Position numbers and translations under genes: made by a program. From assembly GCA_002404015.1 (NCBI GenBank), contig DHIW01000125.1, forward strand, positions 6,666 through 70,665: a stretch of 64,000 bases of DNA, written 5' to 3'. Shown piece by piece: positions 61,327 through 64,000 of the stretch (position 1 is the stretch's first letter; every line of letters begins with the position of its first letter). The DNA comes from Chloroflexi bacterium UBA4736. GTDB taxonomy: Bacteria; Chloroflexota; Dormibacteria; Dormibacterales; Dormibacteraceae. The notes under the pieces are model-generated. The model did not search any database. It was not told where the DNA came from and was given only the letters and a program-made list of their open reading frames with translations.

Positions 61327-61346
61327 CTTAGCCCGGCTTAGCCCGG
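61327..61346. repeat. tandem 10-bp repeat in the mutase operon promoter region
   Basis: CTTAGCCCGG twice in a row, 17 bases upstream of the mutase start. The copy nearest the gene supplies a minus-strand TAAGCT that could be the -10 box, 14 bases from TTG 61310. Confidence 0.6.
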
Positions 61347-61404
61347 ATCCACCGATCCACAACGACGCCTCAGATCGGCGAATCCGGGCTTAACGAACGT
61401 TCAG

Positions 61405-62016
61405 TCAGGCGGCCAGGGCGGTAAAGGCCACCACGGCCGCCAGCGCGAGCGCAACCACAGCGAGGGCCCGGGAGAAGGCCGCGCCGTACAACCAGCGCTT
61501 CTCGACGAAGACGACGGCGGCCAGCACCACCATGGCGACGATGCTCATCGTGCCCACGGCGACTATCACCGCGAACAGCGCCCAGCAGCATCCCAGGCAG
61601 TAGACCGCGTGGTGCAGCCCGGCCCGGACGTCCCGCAGGGAGCCGCGGAATGACGCGTAGTGCATGAGCAGCCCGAAGGGCGAGCGGCAGTGCCGCAGGC
61701 AGGCGCGCTTCAGGGGGCTGAGCTCGTAGACGCCGGCGACCACGAGTACCCCGGCCAGGCCGAGACGTGCCAGCTTGGCGTCGCCCATCGCAACCTGGTC
61801 CACCGCGATTGCCAGCAGAAAGGCGGGGATGCCGGCCAGCGCCCAGACCGCCAGGTAGGCGGCGCCGAACCCAGCCAGCCGGGGTCCTCGGGCGGCCTGG
61901 ACGGTCCGCGCATACAGCACCCCGACCGGGGCCACCGACGGCGCCATCATGGCGGCCATCATCAGCGTCCAGACGCCCAGGAAAGCTGCCAGGCCCAGGC
62001 CCATGGTGCCGCCCAT
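61405..62016 (-). CDS. DUF2182 membrane protein
   Basis: 203 residues from ATG 62016 with about five or six membrane segments. WTLMMAAMMAPSVAPVGVLY, SPLKRACLRHCRSP and HHAVYCLGCCWALF are the DUF2182 hallmarks, with paired Cys and His suggesting metal binding (inference). Shorter than the typical 250-290 residues because the usual first membrane segment is missing. It starts 18 bases after DUF1326; the two families commonly occur together. Confidence 0.82.
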   Translation of the reverse strand: MGGTMGLGLAAFLGVWTLMMAAMMAPSVAPVGVLYARTVQAARGPRLAGFGAAYLAVWALAGIPAFLLAIAVDQVAMGDAKLARLGLAGVLVVAGVYELSPLKRACLRHCRSPFGLLMHYASFRGSLRDVRAGLHHAVYCLGCCWALFAVIVAVGTMSIVAMVVLAAVVFVEKRWLYGAAFSRALAVVALALAAVVAFTALAA

Positions 62017-62033
62017 CGGCGGCGCGAACGGGT

Positions 62034-62636
62034 TCAGGCTGACCAGCTGAAGGGTGCCGAGAAGGCGCTCTTGCCGGCGGTCTGGAACTCCATCCCGAAG
62101 GCCTTGACCGAAGACCGGGTGGGCCGCGCGATCGTGATGGTCGAGTTGGAGGGATGGTTGATGCCCGAGAGCCGGGTCGGCTCGGTCTGGCCCTCCGGCG
62201 TGTAGTCCTCGACCTCGATGTCGATCTGGTCGCCGATCCGCACCCGGTGGCGGCTGCCTTCGTCGGCGTAGTCGATGGGCGCGCGCTCCATGCCCAGGAG
62301 CTCCCCGATCAGCGGCGCCAGGCTGGCGATCGGACCGCCTGCCGCCCCGCCGAAGACCTGGCCCAGCTTGCCCGCCTGCTCCTCGCTTGCTTTGGCGTCG
62401 ATGATCAGGCCCACCCGCCAGCCCCCGTCGAGCATCTTGCCGGGGGTGTCGCAGACGAGCGCAACCGTAAGCCCGCTGACGTCGACGCCGTCGATCTCCC
62501 CGGAATTGACGTGGTAGTTGAGCACCACCTGGCAGCGGTCGTATGTGCCCGGGGCGGCGAAGCTCGTGACTGAGCACGGGCAGACCCAGTCGCAGTTGCA
62601 GTTCTCGAAGTACGTGCCGTCGAGTTTCCAGGCCAT
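62034..62636 (-). CDS. DUF1326 protein
   Basis: 200 residues from ATG 62636. The N-terminus YFENCNCDWVCPCSVTS has the conserved NCxCxxxCPC cluster of DUF1326; later GGWRVGLIIDAKASEEQ and GINHPSNSTITIARP. Function unknown; the Cys cluster suggests metal handling, and the DUF2182 partner suggests a membrane-associated unit. A consensus TTGACA (62705-62700) and TAATGT (62680-62675) lie upstream, so this is a leadered promoter. Confidence 0.84.
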   Translation of the reverse strand: MAWKLDGTYFENCNCDWVCPCSVTSFAAPGTYDRCQVVLNYHVNSGEIDGVDVSGLTVALVCDTPGKMLDGGWRVGLIIDAKASEEQAGKLGQVFGGAAGGPIASLAPLIGELLGMERAPIDYADEGSRHRVRIGDQIDIEVEDYTPEGQTEPTRLSGINHPSNSTITIARPTRSSVKAFGMEFQTAGKSAFSAPFSWSA

Positions 62637-62674
62637 TGGCGATCCCCCACAAAGACGCGACCGGTTTCTCCGCG

Positions 62675-62705
62675 ACATTAGGAACCGCACGGTGGCCGGT
62701 GTCAA
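62675..62705 (-). promoter_or_regulatory. sigma70-like promoter of the DUF1326-DUF2182 pair
   Basis: Perfect TTGACA, 19-base spacer, TAATGT, with GGGGGAT as Shine-Dalgarno about 6 bases before the ATG. One of the few leadered promoters in the window. Confidence 0.5.
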
Positions 62706-62707
62706 TG

Positions 62708-62728
62708 GGCGCGTCAAGGGGACGCGCC
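62708..62728. promoter_or_regulatory. candidate operator between DUF1326 and thiolase genes
   Basis: GGCGCGTC-AAGGG-GACGCGCC, perfect 8-bp arms. It abuts the thiolase -10 (TAGAAT, 62729-62734) and lies 2 bases from the TTGACA of the opposite promoter, so a bound protein could control both. Confidence 0.5.
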
Positions 62729-62734
62729 TAGAAT
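62729..62734 (+). promoter_or_regulatory. -10-like box of the thiolase gene
   Basis: TAGAAT, 7 bases before ATG 62742; leaderless arrangement. Confidence 0.5.
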
Positions 62735-62741
62735 CGAGCCG

Positions 62742-63929
62742 ATGAAGTTCGAGCGCGCCGCCATCCCGCTCGGGCTGGCCTGGTCGTCGCCCTTCGTGCG
62801 CTGGCAGGGCGCGCTCAGCGAGATGTCCAGCCTCGACCTCGTGGTGGACGTGACCAGGCGGGCGCTCGAGCAGCGCCGGCTTCCCGCCACCGAGCTGGAT
62901 CGCATCGTGCTGGGCTGGACGGTGCCCCAGCCGGCCATCTTCTACGGCGCGCCGACGGTCGCCGCCCGCATCGGCGCGGAGGGCGTCACTGGACCCATGA
63001 TGGCCCAGGCCTGCGCCACCTCCGCGATCTGCGTGGAGACCGCGGCGCTGGGCGCCGAGCGCGGCGAGGAGGGCCTGACGCTCGTCGTCACCACCGACCG
63101 CACGAGCAACGGCCCGGTACTGAGCTACCCGCGCCCGTCGGCGACTGGAGGCGCGCCCGCCATCGAGAACTGGGTGCTGGACAACTTCGCCCGCGACCCC
63201 TGGGGCGGCACGGCGATGGTCGAGACGGCCGAGAACGTGGCCCGGGAGGCCGACCTTTCCAAGCCCGAGCTCGACGAGGTCACGCTGCTGCGCTACGAGC
63301 AGTACAAGCAGGCGCTCGCGCGCGACCGCGACTTCCAGAAGCGCTACATGGTCCCGGTGGCCGTACCTGTCGCAAAGAAGGAGACGCGGCTCCTCGAGGA
63401 GGACGAGGGCGTCTACGACACGACCGCCGAAGGCCTGGCGGCGCTGAAGCCCGTCCTCCCCGACGGCGTCGTCAGCTTCGGGACCCAGACCCACCCCGCC
63501 GACGGCTGTGCGGGCCTCGTGGTCACCACGGTGGAGCGAGCCCGGCAGCTGGGACAGGGGATCGCCCGCGTCCTGGGCAGCGGCGTCTCCCGCGTGGAGA
63601 AGGCGCACATGCCCAAGGCTCCGGTTCCCGCGGCCCAGCGCGCGCTCGACGCGGCCGGCCTGGGGATCGCCGACGTGGACGTGGTCACCACGCACAACCC
63701 GTTCGCCGTCAACGACCTCTACTTCTCACGCCAGACCGGCTTCAGCCTGGAGGCGATGAACCCCTACGGCTGCAGCCTGGTCTACGGCCATCCCCAGGCC
63801 CCCACCGGCATGCGCCTCCTGGTCGAGCTGATCGAGACGTTGCGGGAGCGGGGCGGCGGCACCGGCCTGTTCACCGGCTGCGCGGCAGGCGACACGGGCG
63901 CCGCGCTCGTCATCCGGGTGGAGGACTGA
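62742..63929 (+). CDS. thiolase family acetyl-CoA acetyltransferase
   Basis: 395 residues. Nucleophilic Cys in AQACATSAICVETAA at about 91; NPFAVNDLYFS with the active-site Asn/His region (TTHNPF); MNPYGCSLVYGHPQAPTG with catalytic His; second Cys in FTGCAAGDTGAALV. Cleaves 3-oxoacyl-CoA (or condenses acetyl-CoA). It could finish the beta-oxidation-like sequence encoded by the acyl-CoA dehydrogenase, MaoC and SDR genes of the operon to the left. Own leaderless-type promoter. Confidence 0.9.
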   Translation: MKFERAAIPLGLAWSSPFVRWQGALSEMSSLDLVVDVTRRALEQRRLPATELDRIVLGWTVPQPAIFYGAPTVAARIGAEGVTGPMMAQACATSAICVETAALGAERGEEGLTLVVTTDRTSNGPVLSYPRPSATGGAPAIENWVLDNFARDPWGGTAMVETAENVAREADLSKPELDEVTLLRYEQYKQALARDRDFQKRYMVPVAVPVAKKETRLLEEDEGVYDTTAEGLAALKPVLPDGVVSFGTQTHPADGCAGLVVTTVERARQLGQGIARVLGSGVSRVEKAHMPKAPVPAAQRALDAAGLGIADVDVVTTHNPFAVNDLYFSRQTGFSLEAMNPYGCSLVYGHPQAPTGMRLLVELIETLRERGGGTGLFTGCAAGDTGAALVIRVED

Positions 63930-63982
63930 GCCGGCCTGAGCTAAAAAGCTGTGCCGCCCCGGCCGGGTTCCGTGAGATACGC

Positions 63983-64000
63983 GTCGCGAGGATCGCAGGA
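63983..64000 (-). repeat. partial second copy of the inverted-repeat element
   Basis: GTCGCGAGGATCGCAGGA is the exact complement of 13525-13542 inside the 181-bp element. The preceding bases (ATAC at 63977-63980) also line up with the internal palindrome. The copy runs off the window edge. The 53 bases between the thiolase stop and this site hold no gene. Confidence 0.55.

Noticed and set aside
61395-61402. GAACGTTC palindrome, possible TetR-type operator
   Set aside because: Only 8 symmetric bases, located next to a gene stop on the minus strand, with no regulator gene nearby; too likely by chance.
61405-62016. Frameshifted DUF2182 gene with an extended N-terminus
   Set aside because: The upstream frame lies over DUF1326 and shows no membrane segment; a short DUF2182 from ATG 62016 is simpler.

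Overview
The window is very GC-rich DNA, densely packed with genes, with many GTG and TTG starts and stop/start overlaps of 1-14 bases. TreX-TreY-TreZ, several F420-type flavin enzymes (two LLM-class oxidoreductases, one DUF385 protein), MocR/MarR regulators and large acyl-CoA catabolic operons suggest a soil-type Terrabacteria lineage: Dormibacterota-like, Chloroflexota-like or actinobacterial. No rRNA, tRNA, CRISPR array or phage region was recognised, so taxonomy is inference only.

Layout. 1-7.7 kb: malQ (cut by the window edge) diverging from treX-treY-treZ, for maltodextrin turnover and trehalose synthesis. 7.7-10.7 kb: an unusual 2-oxoacid dehydrogenase gene pair (lipoyl-E2 and an E1beta-E2core fusion) diverging from an SDR. 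10.7-13.4 kb: MocR regulator, a 32-codon leader ORF, a PNPOx-like flavoprotein, MarR. 13.46-13.64 kb: an 181-bp inverted-repeat element, part of which recurs at the right window edge. 13.7-20.7 kb: envelope functions (lytic transglycosylase, amidase, AMIN-like lipoprotein), an SDR, and a glycosyltransferase/methyltransferase/terpene-cyclase-like set. 20.8-26.7 kb: a LivKHMGF ABC transporter behind a class V aminotransferase. 26.7-31.5 kb: ThDP enzyme, cyclase-family hydrolase, DUF385, threonine dehydratase, aldo/keto reductase. 31.7-41.5 kb: glutaryl-CoA dehydrogenase-like gene diverging from a seven-gene operon (opine-DH-like, LLM, ADP-forming acyl-CoA synthetase alpha+beta, PaaK-like ligase, molybdenum hydroxylase large subunit, MFS). 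41.6-47.7 kb: ECF sigma with a membrane partner, a 1169-residue indolepyruvate:ferredoxin oxidoreductase, MarR, YceI, a small ORF. 47.9-61.3 kb: an eleven-gene minus-strand operon built around a split B12-dependent acyl-CoA mutase, acyl-CoA dehydrogenase, CoA-transferase, hydantoinase A/B, SDR, MaoC and an anthraniloyl-CoA monooxygenase-like flavoprotein. 61.4-63.9 kb: DUF2182/DUF1326 pair diverging from a thiolase.

Main themes. (1) The metabolic genes mostly handle amino-acid, aromatic and branched acyl-CoA catabolism feeding central CoA pools, next to a branched-chain-type transporter. (2) Promoter architecture is consistent: a TANNNT-like hexamer lies 6-10 bases before the start codon of at least a dozen first genes. 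This predicts leaderless transcripts, and in four divergent pairs the -10 boxes of both directions overlap within 17-25 bp. (3) The most novel object is the E1beta-E2 fusion with its lipoyl-E2 partner. Their acyltransferase cores appear to carry complementary deletions, the only intact DHRxxDG motif is on the fusion, and the lipoyl protein has no subunit-binding domain.
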